A stretch of 64,000 nt of DNA from Ilyonectria destructans (Eukaryota > Ascomycota > Sordariomycetes > Hypocreales > Nectriaceae). The notes below the pieces were generated by a model, which had not been told where the DNA came from, made no database searches, and saw only the letters and a program-made list of their open reading frames with translations. Below are positions 1 to 11,079 of this stretch, piece by piece. Made by a program: the position numbers and the translations under genes. The stretch covers positions 1,674,001 through 1,738,000 of the forward strand of contig JAHEWK010000012.1 in NCBI GenBank assembly GCA_020740775.1, read 5' to 3'. Position 1 is the first letter of the stretch. The number at the start of each line of letters is the position of its first letter.

Positions 1-355
1 TTGAGTACAATGCTTGGGGACTCGACGGTGGCATTCTTGCCAGCCAGTTTTATGAAGGCGATTGACGTCGTGCCAAGACTTTTGTTTGAATAATCCAAAG
101 GAACTTCCAGTCTAGAGCATGTAAAGTCATCGAAACATGGTGTCCACGTGAGGTTGGTTGATGGTTCAATCTAGATGGCTCGTCAGAAAGCTTGAAAACC
201 TTAGAGGATGTGGTTCGGCAAAGTCCAAATCTCACATTGTCAAATCCATAGACCATGCCCGGATCATGCGAACTATCGGCTTTGCATCCCAAGCTTGTGA
301 GAAGAATGAGCGCACTCGCAAGTCGTTGCATTGTTATCCCCAGAAGGTTTGTCAT
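1..355 (-). CDS. Secreted TAP-like alpha/beta-hydrolase, 5' end only
   Basis: This is the N-terminal part of a secreted peptidase-type alpha/beta-hydrolase that runs off the left edge. Exon 1 (355-236) encodes 40 residues with a hydrophobic signal-like stretch (LASALILLTSLGC). A 65-nt intron (235-171, GTGAGA...CTGAC...CTAG) joins in phase 0 to exon 2 (170-1). Exon 2 opens with the family hallmark W-x-P-C, a second Cys, then LEVPLDYSN and IAFIKLAGKNATVESPSIVL, as in tripeptidyl-aminopeptidase-like (SCO7095-type) hydrolases; the GGPG oxyanion region would follow outside the window. The start could also be the Met at residue 9, which sits directly before the signal core. The catalytic Ser/Asp/His lie outside the window, so activity cannot be judged. 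The family call rests on the LEVPLDY motif and the Cys-Trp context. Confidence 0.75.
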
Positions 356-539
356 TGAGCTTTCTGTTATGTTGTTTGCAAGAAAGTAGCGATATTCATC
401 ATTGCAGCCGGCACAATTGGGGTATCAGGGAACTATTTATACCGGTTGAATTTCCCAAGAGACTTAACAATCAAGTTTGCCGGTTTCAATTGCTCAATTC
501 GCAGGCAGCCGCATTCTTCCCAACAACTTCCAATACCTA

Positions 540-1030
540 ATGCGCACACTCTCTTGGCGCTCCACTTGTACGAACCAGCCAATCAATATCTATTGTAATA
601 CCACCAGGTTTAACTACCACTCCTGCATTACTTCGCAAGTAAGCCACGTCGCTTACATTTTACCAGCCTTAGGCGCTCCACTTATACGAACCAGCCAATT
701 ACCGTATCGATTCGGTAAATTCGTACTGAATTTTCACCCGACTTAAAAGTGACTTATCACTCCACTATCAGTTATCGGGACGACCATAGCGAATCACTTA
801 GGACTTAAGCAACAGGATTTGCAAGCTTGCCTGCATAAGTGGAAAAGTAATACGAATTTACCGAGTCGATACGGGTAATAAATATTATAATACCACCAAG
901 TTTTAAATATAAACCCCCTCCTCACCTTGACTACTGCATTCGTTTTGCAAGCAAGCTACGGTGCTTACATTTTACACAGCCTCACCTTGGCGCCCCGCTT
1001 GTACGAACTAGCCAACCAGTATTTATTATA
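540..1030. repeat. AT-rich block of related decayed repeats
   Basis: The same cassette recurs with many substitutions: a GGCGCTCCACTTGTACGAAC-like core followed by AGCCAAYCARTATYTATT, near 557-600, 668-700 and 988-1025. TAATACCACCARGTTT and a GCTTACATTTTAC segment recur near 597-660 and 888-980. No coding potential remains. It looks like nested or tandem copies of a mobile-element end. Many differences are C/T or G/A, as repeat-induced point mutation would leave, but no index was computed. Confidence 0.6.
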
Positions 1031-1065
1031 CACGCACTAGTCTCTATCAGGATTTATCCCGATTG

Positions 1066-1262
1066 GTTTATTGTCGGATCCGTCACCGCTAAATTGATCA
1101 GGGCAATAGTGTTTAAAGCGATGATGACGATGTTGATGATTGCTTGGGCCGGTTATCCGGACCGGCTGGAAGAGGGGCTAACAGGCCCTCCTTCTGACTA
1201 AGGTCAAGATATCAATCTATCAGAGGTTTCGTAATACAGGGTCGCATTCCAACATTTATCTT
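1066..1262 (+). repeat. Dispersed repeat copy A
   Basis: This stretch is similar over most of its length to the reverse complement of 39612-39812. Shared blocks include GGATCCGT, AAATTGATCA, RTGATGAYGATGTTGAT, TCAGAGGTTTCGTAAT and a CATTCCAAC/AATCCAAC end. It has no ORF. Given length, dispersed occurrence and lack of coding content it is probably a solo LTR or MITE-like remnant. Element class is not determined. Confidence 0.6.
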
Positions 1263-1531
1263 TAATCTATTCGGTCTTTCTCCGACCTTTTTTTTATACC
1301 GTGTCTTTTCTCATTCAAACGTCCATCGCAAAGGATGTGGGAGATGACTTCCCCACTGGCATATGAACAGACGAATAGGAGATCCTTCTGAAATTCGATC
1401 GGTACCTGGTAATTTGCTTTTCGAAGCCATTGTCGCATGCAACAGGCGGCTTATGGGTCGTGGCGGCCTCGGGATTGTCCTCTGCTTGAAACGGCGCCCA
1501 CTGCAAATCTTGGCCAGCTAACGTCGACGTC

Positions 1532-3311
1532 ATGGACGAGATTAAGAACGAGAACACCAAGACGGCCAATCAAGCTTGGAGAAGAAAGCCTCGCAAGTTC
1601 GCTCCAAAGTCGAGACGAGGTTGTAAGACTTGCAAGTGAGTCTTGACTCCGTGGATTGCTACAGCGCGATCAATTGTGTTCAAAGACTCAAAAGCTGACA
1701 CTGAACCTTGGTGCACCTCTCAGGATAAGACGAGTAAAGTGCGATCTATCTCGACCTTCATGCTTGAAATGCCATTCCACAGGTCGCACCTGTGACGGCT
1801 ATGGCGAATTGCCCCTCGCTTTCAAGACTGAGATTGAATCAAGTTATTATCACAACGAGAAGGCCAACAGAGCAGAGAGCTGCGACAGTTACCACCCTTG
1901 CACCACGATCAGTGCGTATCAGCCAAAACAATGGCACGCGGAATACCATGGCCTCATTTTGCAGAATCTCGGACCCTTTATGGTCTTGCCAGTGACTGGG
2001 CCAGCCCAGACAGAGGCAATGTGTTTTTTCGAGTATATTTCGATCAAGCATCTGAATGAATACCACCCCTGCGAATCATGGCGGAAGACTCTCATGTTCT
2101 TCTCCCAAACAGTGCCATCAGTGCGGTATGCTGCCATTGCTCTGGCCTTGATCCACCGAAACTACCTGGATCGCGATTCTAGCGACCATGTGCATCAACC
2201 GCAATCCTTGAAAGACTGGCTACCGGATAACGCTCCTTTGATTTACTATAATCGGGCCATTCAACTTCTTCTGAACCAGGAAAGCGGTGACAGCACCGAA
2301 AAAACAGCCATCACCCTTTTGGTCTGCTATCTCTTCACCTGCTTTGATCACCTGGCGGGCAACTACGTACAAGCAATGAAGCACCTACGCGGAGGCGTGG
2401 AGCTCTCACGCAACATCAGTACATATGACGATGCCAAACCGTCAGGGGTTCGCACGCTTATCTGCCAGGTCACAAGACAGATCCACCGACTCGACATGCA
2501 GGCCGTAACATTTCTGGTCGACTGGACTCCTGCCGATATCCAAGAGACACTTATGCCCCAGCTTTCGCTCTCCGACAGTGCCTTTCGGTCTCTCGACCAA
2601 GCCGCCGACCACCTCCAACTCCTCGTCGCTTGGGTAATGAGACTGTGCAACACGGAGCAGCATATGCCCCCGATGGGTAAGATGCGGCCGTCACCTTCGT
2701 CAGTTAAGGATATTATTCACGGACAGTTGGAAACGTGGTCGAGTCTTTTCGAAAACATGCTGCAACAAGACAGCTCCTATGAAACAGATTTTGAGACTTA
2801 CCCGCTCATATCACTGCTACGCCTTCAACATACTATCGCATGGACTCTCCTCAGTAATTGCGGACCTGGCAGGGAAATGGACTATGACAACTTCCTGCCC
2901 CAGTTCCAGCAATGCGTGGCCTTGGCGGGCGACGTAGTGGCGGCGCATGAGCGGTATTCGGGGTCGCTGAAACCCACTTTTACGCCGGAGACCGGGATTA
3001 TACCCGTGCTGTACATGATCGGGGTTAAATGCCGGCATCCCGTGGTCCGACGTGAGGTCTTGAGTATCTTACGACGGCAACCAATACGGGAGGCGGTTTG
3101 GGATAGCATCTCTGCTGCCAGGATAGTTGAGCGGGTAATCGAGATTGAAGAGGGTGGGTCTGGGGAGGGGGAAATTACGCAGAGCATGGAACAAATTGCT
3201 CCGTGGCAGAGGATCGAGACTTTGTCTTGGGTGCAGTCTGCGGCCAGGATGGATATTAAGTATACGTTCTGCGCGCGGGAGGGAATGCATATCGAGTCTG
3301 TCATGATGTAA
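1532..3311 (+). CDS. Zn2Cys6 transcription factor
   Basis: A nuclear DNA-binding regulator of 563 aa. Exon 1 (1532-1635) and exon 2 (1724-3311) are joined across an 88-nt intron (GTGAGT...CTGAC...CTCAG) that splits the zinc cluster between its second and third Cys. The spliced cluster has perfect C-X2-C-X6-C-X6-C-X2-C-X6-C spacing (C31, C34, C41, C48, C51, C58), preceded by a basic stretch (RRKPRKFAPKSRRG). The rest matches the C-terminal layout of fungal-specific regulators of the DUF3468 type (CDLSRPSCLKC, then FFEYIS and a long helical region). An ATG at 1656 in the exon 2 frame would omit half the zinc cluster and is rejected. It lies about 1.3 kb upstream of the nitrilase on the same strand. 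Its targets are unknown. Confidence 0.85.
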
Positions 3312-4386
3312 CATGCACCTAACAGATCTCAAGCGTTTAAGCGCATCCTCGATTTCTTTCAACGGTTTGAGAGGAGCTTTCATGAATTGGTTTCCGGTGT
3401 TAGTTGAGAAGTACTAGTGCGACGTTCCAAGGAAGCTCAGCACTGCTGCGTACAGAGCAACCAAGGAATCTTTTAGATAATCCGTCACTGAGGTTGGCTG
3501 TCACAAGTAAACGGTTCCAAATATGGACCACCTCGTAATCGTGCTAGTAACTTCTTCCGGCCCGCCCACCATGGCGGCAAAAGCTACGGTATTGTTGACA
3601 GTTGCCTATCCGAGTGTCAGCTCCTATTCGCGCTTGTGTCACATCTGAGAGACCATCCCTACCCGTGGATGAGCTCGATCATCGCCATAAGTCACAGGGA
3701 GGCCACCGCTAGTGTGGTTGCGCTCCGCTGCAACAATTTTGTGTTGATTTGGCTGAGGGGAGTTCTCAGAGCCTAATCTGCCACGAGGCTAGTCTCACAA
3801 GCTACGTGGCTGTGCTGGGTGAAACTGAGCTTGCTTTCACCGTCGCTAGCAACAACCAGCCCTAGATACATATTGTATTGTCTTGATTTACAGTTAGAGA
3901 TATGATAGGCGGAGCAGGTTCCCATCCAGCGGCTGCAACCCACCAGGAGCCGCTCCTAAAAGGGCAAGTTCTTTTTTGCGGAGCATATAAATTGACCGAG
4001 GCCCTAAGTCCTCATATACAACCTTACTAAGTGCAGTCGTAGCTTTATGAGGGTCAATATTCTTGTATCCTCTCATAAATTCGGGAGTTGGGTGCGCATA
4101 GTAACTGGATCGACACCAATAATACACCACTACAAGAATGAACTAGACAGGCTCAGATATGGGGGCATGTTCTTCGGATCAAGCAACACGTTGTCTAACA
4201 CAGGCTATAGTACACCCATGACTCTGAGTAATTAATTTGCAACTGTGCAAATCCCGTAATTTCCATACTAAGTTCTTCATAACCGAATGACTTGGAGGCG
4301 GGCATTGATATCCGCTCCTGATTGCGGTGTCAATGTACTACAACATTGCCTAGTCCGAATCTGGTCGAAGTGTCACCCCCGCACTA
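3312..4386. other. Intergenic; one orphan coding-like fragment
   Basis: No complete gene is seen. On the minus strand, 3894-4130 could encode 78 aa with a coding-like middle (FMRGYKNIDPHKATTALSKV, then YEDLGPRSIYMLRKKELALL), but no family was recognised and no flanking exon fits. It may be a relic. Confidence 0.4.
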
Positions 4387-4387
4387 T

Positions 4388-4425
4388 CTTATCAGCGGCG
4401 GATGTGAGCTTCCGCCGTGATAAAG
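4388..4425. promoter_or_regulatory. Long CGG/GATA inverted repeat upstream of nitrilase
   Basis: The arms CTTATCA-GCGGCGGA (4388-4402) and TCCGCCG-TGATAAAG (4411-4425) are near-perfect reverse complements around an 8-nt spacer. Each arm combines a GATA-factor core (TGATAA/TTATCA) with CGG triplets of the kind bound by Zn2Cys6 dimers. It lies about 220 bp upstream of the nitrilase ATG. By inference it is an operator for an AreA/NIT2-type factor and/or one of the two flanking Zn2Cys6 regulators. Confidence 0.55.
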
Positions 4426-4578
4426 GTGTTGAGCTGGCGGTGATTGGATGAGCCAGAGATCTCTCCACTATGCACAAGTACCGCGGAGTTGGAGCATCCA
4501 GGAGGTCCAGAGTTAGGAGGAATTGATCCTTCTATCTTTGCGGTTCGGTTTCATCCGCGTTCTAGGCAAGTTTCTTAC

Positions 4579-4586
4579 TTATATAT
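4579..4586 (+). promoter_or_regulatory. TATA-like element of the nitrilase gene
   Basis: TTATATAT lies about 62 bp upstream of the nitrilase start codon, a normal distance in ascomycetes. It is a consensus match only. Confidence 0.35.
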
Positions 4587-4647
4587 GCTGATGCTTCACC
4601 GCTGATAACACCAAAAATATCCATATCAATCGACAGCCTAACCCATC

Positions 4648-5726
4648 ATGAAGACGAAAAGCGCCTCGAATGAAGTACACGTCGCCGTCGTGCAGGCGGA
4701 GCCCGTTTGGCTCAATCTAGAGGCCACAACTGAGAAAACATGTCAACTTATTGCCGAAGCAGCCAAGAACAATGCCAAAGTCATCGCGTTCCCAGAATGC
4801 TGGCTTCCAGGGTATCCCGCTTGGATCTGGTGCGTATAGCTCGTCGCTTATCCGTGTCGCCAGAGATTCTGATCCGATCTTTCCATCTAGGAGTCGCCCC
4901 GTCGACTTTGAGTTATCACCAGAATACATGCGAAATTCCCTCCGAGTCGATTCTCCGGAGATGCTCCAGATCCAACAGTGCGCGGCCGACCACGACATTG
5001 TGGTTGTGCTCGGGTTCTCGGAAAATCACCACGATACTCTATACATATCTCAAGCAATTATTGGAAATGATGGGAAGATCCTCTTGACCCGCAGGAAGAT
5101 CAAGGCAACCCATATGGAGAGGACCATCTTCGGAGAGCCCACTGCTGAATGTCTCAATAGCGTGGTGGACACGCCGGTTGCGAGGATCGGCGCCTTGTCC
5201 TGCTGGGAGCACCTCCAACCGCTTCTGAAGTACCATACCTATAACCAAAGAGAGCAAATTCACGTGGCCGCATGGCCGCCACTATTCCAACACGAAGGAG
5301 GCCCTGACCTCTGGTCCATGGGAGCAGAAGGTGAGTCCGTCCCCGTGTTGACATTTGGATTGGACAGCGAACTGACATTTCGATCGCATCACAGGTGCCC
5401 AAGCGCTTGCCAGGGTATACGCCATTGAGTCGTCGTCTTTTGTACTACATGCCACAGCTGTCATCTCGCAACCATCGATCGATTTTCTGAGAACTGCAGG
5501 CAATCCGTTCGGCACCCCTGGAGGCGGATCGTCGGCCATATTTGGGCCAGACGGCCGCAAGATCTCCACGGATTTACCCGAGACAGAAGAAGGGCTAATT
5601 TATGCCACTTTGAATATGCACGAGATCCACAAGGTCAAGGGATTTGTAGATGTCTGTGGGCATTACAGTCGTCCAGATGTTCTCTGGTTGGGAGTGGATG
5701 AGGTGAAGAAAACACACGTTCGATAG
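4648..5726 (+). CDS. Nitrilase (carbon-nitrogen hydrolase)
   Basis: It hydrolyses a nitrile to a carboxylic acid and ammonia. Three exons (4648-4829, 4891-5330, 5395-5726) join across 61- and 64-nt introns into 317 aa, the normal length for the family. The catalytic triad is complete: Glu50 in AFPECW, Lys130 in [11 protein letters not shown] and Cys165 in GALSCWEH. The [10 protein letters not shown] and SCWEH contexts belong to the nitrilase/cyanide hydratase branch, not to amidases. No signal peptide is seen, so it should be cytosolic. The C-terminal third keeps [13 protein letters not shown] and the HYSRPDV region. The loop between FGE and the catalytic Cys is slightly shorter than usual. 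The substrate (aliphatic, aryl, or cyanide) cannot be read from sequence. Flanking Zn2Cys6 regulators and GATA sites suggest nitrogen control. Confidence 0.9.
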
Positions 5727-5914
5727 ATTGCGGTTAAGCCAGAACAATATTGTCATATAGAAGCTGGACATATCATAGTCTCATCTGTAATATATATCTT
5801 GCGTATGGTAATAGTGTACGAAGGCATAAGACCCCATACCCGCAGAGGTTATTCTGTTCCCAGCACGAAGTTATCTTATGGTGAAGATATTGTTCTGTCG
5901 TGATGCTTCACGCT

Positions 5915-6066
5915 TGATAAACCTACCCTACACTGAAATACTTGCATAAAGTTAAGCACAGAATGAAAGGTGGGTCAGACTTTGCTTAGGTTATCAGAAC
6001 TGTCCACTCACAGGGGGTTTGTCTATCAGCTTATCTGACTAATGATAAGACTAGTCTAACCGATAA
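5915..6066. promoter_or_regulatory. Cluster of GATA-factor sites upstream of the second regulator
   Basis: Six cores lie within about 150 bp: TGATAA 5915-5920, TTATCA 5991-5996, CTATCA 6023-6028, TTATCT 6031-6036, TGATAA 6043-6048 and CGATAAG 6061-6067. Clustered HGATAR sites are the signature of promoters controlled by AreA/NIT2-type nitrogen GATA factors. The cluster is between the nitrilase stop and the second Zn2Cys6 gene, so it most likely drives the latter. Confidence 0.55.
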
Positions 6067-6247
6067 GCCAAGTGCGGTTATGTTATGGAAGCATCCCCCC
6101 ATTCTCCGAAGCTTTAAGGCTTCCTACTTACTGCGAGCCATTATCCCACGCGCAGACTTGTGATACCGGACGTGCATTAACAGGTGGATAAGAAGTGGAA
6201 TACCAACTTGGATCTCACGGAAACCATTCACGACACGCCCGGGACTT

Positions 6248-8546
6248 ATGGAGCGGAACGATAAGCGCCCGAGGATCGGTCTTGCCTGCGAGATATGCCG
6301 TAAACGGAAGCGCAAGGTAGGTTATACTCGGGGCCCTTCCGAGTGGGAACTACTGTGTGTGTTCCTATTTATCAAGCTGACCAGGTTTAATAAATAGTGC
6401 GATGGGGTGCGGCCAGCCTGCTCGTGGTGCCAGGCAAACAATAAAGAATGCCAGTATATCGAGGAGAAGCCTCGGAAGTTGGTCCCCACATCCTTTCCCC
6501 CGTTTGCGTTGGCTGATTGGAATTTAGGAGAAAATGGGACGATGACTATATCACATCCTTAGAGCAGCAGATTGTACTCCTGCAAGAATATGCTGCGTCC
6601 CTGGAAAGATCCGACGCTGTATCAAACCGCCCAACTGCCATCGAGAGCATCTTCGCGGAGAGTACTGTCCACACACAACAAACGAGCCACACTACAGAAC
6701 ACGATACTGGGTTAGAGGCTTCTGTAGACCTTGGCCCTAGCGACGCCGGAATTTCCAGTAGTGATGCGTCTGCCCTCAATGACGTGAGCACCATGATGTG
6801 GCGGATGACAATCCGGGACGACGGCGAAACTTCCTTCACCGGGCCTTCAGGCAACTTTTGCTTCCCTACTGTTCACCACGAGATCAGCCCTGGACTGGAA
6901 AACTCAGACAAGGTCCATACTACGCTCGATATCCATGACACCGCCAAACCAACAGTAGACCAGGCATCTCGAATGCATCTAATCAATATTTTTTCGCATT
7001 CGGTCAACCAGACACATCAGTTCGTGGATGCCTCAGCAATAGAGATCCTCAAACTGCACACCTCACCCAATATGGAGCTGCTTGAATGCGCTATTCTAGC
7101 AGCGGGAACTGTCCTCTCTGACGCGCCCGAATCTCGAACTCTGGGAGACGACCTTTCCTCATATGCGAGGACAATAGCGCTGCACCAGTGTCACAGAAAC
7201 CCCGATGTTTACACCGTTCAAGCCTTGGGCATCTTGTCATGGAGAGGGCTTGCTTTGGATGAAGAAAATATGGCTTGGATGTATAATTGTAAGTGATCCA
7301 CGATGGCTGGACCGTATTGTTGTACTGATCTATATCCCTCAAGCCATGGCTGCAAGTCTTTGCCTTCATCTGGGCCTTCATGTAAGCTCTCTGGATTCTC
7401 TGAGTGAGGCTTCAAGATCTGCAAAGTCTCCCACCACCAAGGACTCCCACAATCTCCGAGTCAAGGCATTTTGGTCATCATTTCTACTTGATAGGTACGC
7501 TCCTACCGAAACACCATCTCTGGAAGACTAGTCTGATCACGCAGCAGAATTGCAACTTCCCTGCTAGGAAGGAACTGTATGATACCGTGGAGGCGCGTAC
7601 AGGCGGCTCCATTTCTGAGCGCAGCTGGCTCCCCACCTTCACAAGATGAGCTCATATTTGCCGCTCAATGTAGATTGTGGTTCATCCACGATCAATCCAT
7701 GGATAGGATGTAAGTTGTTCTTTTCTAATGTGCCGATTGAAATGCTGACGCAGAAATGATGCTAGCTACGCATTTGAGTTCAGTGGCCTTGATTTCACAC
7801 AAAGACAACGGCTGCTCCTAGAAGCTCGTGAGCAGCTCTTGTCTTTCCATCGACAACTGGATCCTCGCCTCCGCTTAACTGGTGACGCTCACTCGCCTAA
7901 CTTGATTTACCTCCATATGTCGTACAACACCTCTCAGCTTCTGATTCATCGTCCATATCTCAACGAAGATCGTCAAACAAGCGCATATAAGCTGGCCATT
8001 CAATCCATGTCAACAGCGGCTGGGGCCATGGCACGCCTAATTCGCGAGCACGAAAGGGTTACTTCTTTCGAGGATGCGCCGCCATTCATAGCTCACAGCA
8101 TCCTTACTGCCGCGATTGCGCTCCTACTAGGCGCAACATCTGCTGACAGTACAACTAAAAGCCAGTCAATTAGCAGGTTTCGCACCTGCTTTAAGGCCCT
8201 AGAATCGATGCAGAAGAAGTTCTCTCGGGCTAAACGAGCAATGATCCTCCTTCAAGAGCTGGCCCAGAGGTGGAACACTGTTGTGGCTCTGCCAATACAA
8301 TACAGTTTCCCCCTGAACATTTCTAAGGGAGGTGGTATTAGAACTGAATCAAGAGTGATCGAACTCGCAAGTTCCCCCAAAAGTGAGGGCTTTGACGGAT
8401 ATGATGGGTTATTTGCTAGTTTTGATGCGGATCTCTTACTCATTGACCCGACTACAATTCTGGACCAAGGTCTTTTCGACTTCTCAACACCCGGTTACGA
8501 GTTGAGCATGGCGAGCAGGATGTTCGATGACCCAGACATGTCATAG
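6248..8546 (+). CDS. Zn2Cys6 transcription factor with fungal-specific TF domain
   Basis: A 660-aa nuclear regulator assembled from six exons: 6248-6316, 6398-6453, 6528-7288, 7344-7494, 7545-7709 and 7766-8546. All phases close. The zinc cluster is C14-X2-C17-X6-C24-X6-C31-X2-C34-X6-C41, starting LACEICRKRKRKCDGVRPAC, with intron 1 falling directly before C24. Intron 2 (GTATAT...CTGAT...TTTAG) joins the cluster to the usual coiled-coil linker (YITSLEQQIVLLQEYAASLE). The central domain has AASLCLHLGLH, VKAFWSSFLLDSRIATSLLGR and a later QLLIHRPYL, all standard in the fungal_trans family. It sits between the nitrilase (same strand, 521 bp upstream) and the convergent DszC-like gene, so it is a candidate pathway regulator. 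Its upstream region holds a cluster of GATA sites. Confidence 0.85.
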
Positions 8547-8813
8547 TGTGATCATTAAATAGCCATGGACCAAAGTTGAGCAAATCCTTACTATAACGAG
8601 CACCAAATAAAACACTGAGCGAATCCCGAGTGCCCGAAGTCTCCCCTCATGCAAGTAATGCTCTTGATTAGAAAAGTACATGGTGATAAGATAATAGGAA
8701 ATAATAAGAAATCTTCACTTAACTTTCATTGTTGATTATGGCCGAAGTGTGCTACTCAATTTGACCCTGAGATATATAAGAAATGTCGGAACCATTTGAC
8801 TTCAAGTTCTACC

Positions 8814-10261
8814 CTAAGTATACCAAGTCGGCTCAGGAGTCTCCTGAAGGAGAAAGTAGCGACCGAGCTCTCGGTTCTTGTAAGCAACAGGATCGTGAAG
8901 AGAGTGTGTTCGAATATCCCTCCAGAATCTATCCAGTCCTACCTTGGAGGCAGTGGACTTGGCCCCTGTCACTTCAAACACGCCCGAAGTCACTTCCAAG
9001 CCCGTGTCCGTAGCGGTCACCTTGACGCTTGCCACCCATTCCGCAGCCTCGCCTCGAGCTTGCGCGGTCACCTTGGCTCTTGTCTCAGCATTACCGGAGT
9101 TTTCGTACAGAGAGTTGATCTCGAGACCAGCTGTGTCTGCGAGCGCCGTTGCGGCGCGTAGATGCGCAAAATTGTTGCCGTAGGAAGAAAGAACATAGAA
9201 CTCGTCCTGAGGCTTTTCCTTGTTCTGGTAATGTGTTAGTATTATGCTGAATATGAGTGGGAAAGACTCACGTCGCCTCCATAGGGCCAAGCTCTGGTTG
9301 ACTTGTTGGTGTAGGCTGCGCCCTCATTTAGAGCACCCCAAGCGATACCAAGGTAGAAGTTGCTGAATACAAGTTGGATGCTAAACAATTGTCAATAATC
9401 ATCAGAAGTTAAGATTAGCTGCGGTTCACTTACGTGGGTAGGAGAAGGGTTGCAAATGGAATCCCTAGAATCGCGGGATCGGGTTTCTGCTTGCTGACAT
9501 CCCATCCCAGGGCATCTCGCCATGGAGCGACAACTTTGTCGATTTTAACGCTGCCAGACTCGGTCAAGCGCAAGCCAATGTTGTCCCAATCATAGGAGAA
9601 TTGAATACCTGGCTGGTTGGTCTTAACAATGGCAAAGATGTGGTCTTCAGTGCCATTATAACTGCCCTCCAAAACAGTGAGATCGGAGACAACACCCCCT
9701 GTGTTGAAAAACTTCAAACCTTCAAAGACAATATTCTCACCATCAGGTACAATCTTCAGGTCATTATCTCGTGGGTTGACAGCGCCACCGACAAAGTAGT
9801 TGTTGGAGATGATAAGGTCTTGGAAACGATCAGCCTGCTCAGGCGTACCGACAACATTGGCGGTGGTTGACCAGAGCAGATGATACCCCAAAAGCATACC
9901 CAGAGAGCTAAAAGCGTTCAGCGTCGTTATTATTGTAGCTTGGGGCATGCATCGCTTACCCATCTCCTTTGGCGACTTCTCGAATCACCTTGTAGGCAAC
10001 GCTCCAAGGTTGTTCGCCTCCACCATACTTCTTCAAGCCTAGGACTTTTAGAAGGCCGGAGTGTTTAAGTAGGGCAACCTCAGCTCGTGGGGACTTATTC
10101 TCCCTTTCGCGGGTGGAGGCGTCCTTGGCAAGCACCACTGCGACATCCCGGGCTCTCTGAACCCACGCAGATTCGTTAGTCGGCTGCGTCGACCATGTTG
10201 TCTTGAATTCCTCGTAGACTTGAGGGTCAGTCGCCGGAATAGTACTTCCGTTTGAAGTCAT
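8814..10261 (-). CDS. DszC-like flavin-dependent monooxygenase (acyl-CoA dehydrogenase fold)
   Basis: Four exons (10261-9960, 9907-9434, 9380-9272, 9224-8814) join into 431 aa across introns of 47-53 nt. The protein has the acyl-CoA dehydrogenase fold order: an N-terminal helical part (LLKHSGLLKVLGLKKYGGGE), a middle beta domain (GLKFFNTGGVVSDLTVLEG) and a C-terminal helical domain ending in HDPVAYKNRELGRYFL, which is characteristic of dibenzothiophene-desulfurisation enzyme C and related FMNH2 monooxygenases. Such enzymes oxygenate S, N or C atoms using reduced flavin from a separate reductase; none is encoded next to it. No signal peptide is seen. The last acceptor could be shifted by 6 nt (CCAG or CAAG). 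It lies convergent to the second Zn2Cys6 gene and next to the Ato-type transporter. The substrate is unknown. Confidence 0.8.
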
Positions 10262-11079
10262 TGTTTAAAGATTGCAAGGGAGGTGATGTGATGAAGTTTT
10301 GCGCGGAAGGTAAACGCGATTGAGATATGATGAGGCGATGATGTTTTCGACACGGGGTGTGGACTATTATATCCAAGTTCTCCCACAGTCGTCATGGAGA
10401 TGACAACTTTTGGCGGGAATATTCCGACGACGGTGATGTGATTGAGTGATCTTGGCCCTAGCCAGAGGGATTATGCCACCTACGAATGCACGCCAGCATC
10501 TAGAACACAGGAGACCTATTTGCATCACTTGGTGTAAAATGATATCATCTACACTACTGCATGGAGTTGCGTTGCGTCGTGGCCCGTATGTACCGACTAC
10601 TGAGCCTACATGAACCATATTTGAACGTGGGGGGAATGCATGAATCTCAGCAGGGGTTCCATGTTTGCCCCAGACTAATGTGGCGCTGATCATCGTCCCA
10701 GAAAAGCTTCGGAACTCGTCCTTCCGGACCCAATGCACCTGAGTGACTACAGACACTCGATGGTTTCTTGCAGTACGAGAGTCAAGTTTTTGGATTCAGG
10801 CCTGGTATGTTTGTGGAACGATATGGGATAGAAAGAGAAGAATTTGTGACGATCACATCCTATACTCACAATTGGGGCGTAGAAGATGTTCCACCATTTA
10901 TTGAATAAGATACTGCTCTACTATAGGTTGAGTACTCCTATTGCTACCATCGCATTTCCAAAAATTAAATCGCCGACGAGAATGGAAAGGTGCTACAGTA
11001 AAGCTCTTGCGTCTCAACTATTGAACTTATCTTCTCCTATTGGGCCTCGGGTCCGTTCATAAACTCCAGCCCGCATCAC
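10262..11079. other. Intergenic, no gene seen
   Basis: This separates the DszC-like start from the transporter stop. A short reading frame at 10367-10756 lacks coding character. It should contain the DszC-like promoter. Confidence 0.6.

Noticed and set aside
2882..3383. Minus-strand frames of 104 and 140 aa inside the first Zn2Cys6 gene
   Set aside because: Antisense shadows of a well-supported coding exon.
8684..8694. TGATAAGATAA double GATA site
   Set aside because: It lies between two convergent 3' ends, so a promoter role is unlikely.
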